Shown piece after piece: positions 5,592-5,777 of a DNA stretch of 5,777 nucleotides. How positions within the stretch are numbered: the first letter of the stretch is position 1; each line of letters starts with the position of its first letter. The notes beneath the pieces are model-generated. The model was not told where the DNA came from. It saw nothing but the letters and a program-made list of their open reading frames with translations, and ran no database searches. This stretch comes from an uncultured Oscillospiraceae bacterium (lineage in GTDB: Bacteria > Bacillota > Clostridia > Oscillospirales > Oscillospiraceae), in assembly GCA_934655875.1 (NCBI GenBank), contig CAKUHB010000053.1, positions 1-5,777 of the forward strand. The letters are read 5' to 3'. The position numbers and the translations under genes were made by a program.

Positions 5592-5777
5592 TCAAACATC
5601 TTTTATTCGTGTAGACGTCTCCCGTACAAACCTGATTACATCCTCTTTGGGGATGCGAAAGCCCCTTCCAATCCTAAAAAACGCGATTTCTCCACTATGC
5701 AAGCGTTGATAGGCGGCCTTAACACTGACCCCTCCAAGCATCTCACAAAGCTGTTCAATGTTGACAACATCCGGATA
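5592..5777 (-). CDS. Excisionase-family helix-turn-helix protein, C-terminal part (5' end beyond window)
   Basis: The frame is open from the window edge to TGA at 5594-5592, giving 61 visible residues. The pattern VNIEQLCEMLGG..VKAAYQRLHSGEIAFFRIGR then FRIPKEDVIRFV is the MerR-like winged HTH of the excisionase/HTH_17 family: a first helix, a recognition helix, the GEI-FRIGR wing and a RIPKEDV helix. Such proteins bind DNA and act as recombination directionality factors or as small regulators of integrative elements and phages. The domain is almost complete, so probably only a few N-terminal residues lie outside. The first in-window Met (visible residue 13) falls inside the HTH and is not the start. 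The gene is upstream of, and in the same direction as, the DUF3854 gene, but a separate promoter lies between them. No integrase is visible in the window. Confidence 0.82.
   Translation of the reverse strand, partial: YPDVVNIEQLCEMLGGVSVKAAYQRLHSGEIAFFRIGRGFRIPKEDVIRFVRETSTRIKDV

Larger units (their letters stand above)
3728..5777. mobile_element. One end of a probable integrated mobile element (boundary not resolved)
   Basis: Three consecutive - strand genes (excisionase-type HTH, DUF3854, DUF6744-like) are all of kinds found on integrative or phage-like elements. They abut a chromosomal sugar operon of opposite direction. The left limit should lie between the nagA stop (3661) and the last gene's stop (3728). 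No att repeat can be confirmed, because the other end, any integrase and any relaxase lie outside the window. Confidence 0.45.

Noticed and set aside
1..5777. CRISPR repeats, tRNA/rRNA genes, riboswitches and insertion-sequence ends.
   Set aside because: No regularly spaced repeats, cloverleaf-like structure, conserved riboswitch core or transposase frame was seen by eye on either strand.

Overview
The window comes from a moderately GC-rich Gram-positive bacterium of the Clostridia, most likely a gut Oscillospiraceae-type organism. I base this on protein style (compact NagB, a ROK protein between nagB and nagA), Shine-Dalgarno sites of the AGGAGG type, and the company of Firmicutes mobile-element proteins. 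The genus is not determined.

Left part (1-3661, + strand) is a tight four-gene sugar operon: the 3' end of galE, then nagB, a ROK-fold sugar kinase-like gene, and nagA. Gaps between genes are 12, 8 and 5 nt, so one transcript is very likely and its promoter lies left of the window. NagA deacetylates GlcNAc-6-phosphate and NagB converts glucosamine-6-phosphate to fructose-6-phosphate plus ammonia. The ROK protein is the obvious candidate to phosphorylate free amino sugar, and GalE interconverts UDP-hexoses. GalE carries Cys at the position that limits E. coli GalE to non-acetylated sugars (Tyr299 there), so it may also epimerise UDP-GlcNAc/UDP-GalNAc. Together this suggests use of host or mucin glycans containing galactose and N-acetylhexosamines.

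A 12-bp GC-rich hairpin at 3674-3701 separates this operon from genes running the other way.

Right part (3728-5777, - strand) looks like one end of an integrated mobile element. Reading leftwards it holds the C-terminal part of an excisionase-type helix-turn-helix protein, an extended -10 promoter, a DUF3854/TOPRIM-like primase-associated protein, and a DUF6744-like protein of unknown function ending 27 nt from the hairpin. The DUF3854 protein has two oddities. Its strong Shine-Dalgarno is followed by no in-frame ATG/GTG (only ATT or a distant TTG), and the TOPRIM-like core seems to have lost about 25-35 residues in frame. I see no CRISPR, tRNA, rRNA, riboswitch or insertion sequence. No stretch over 300 bases lacks a gene.
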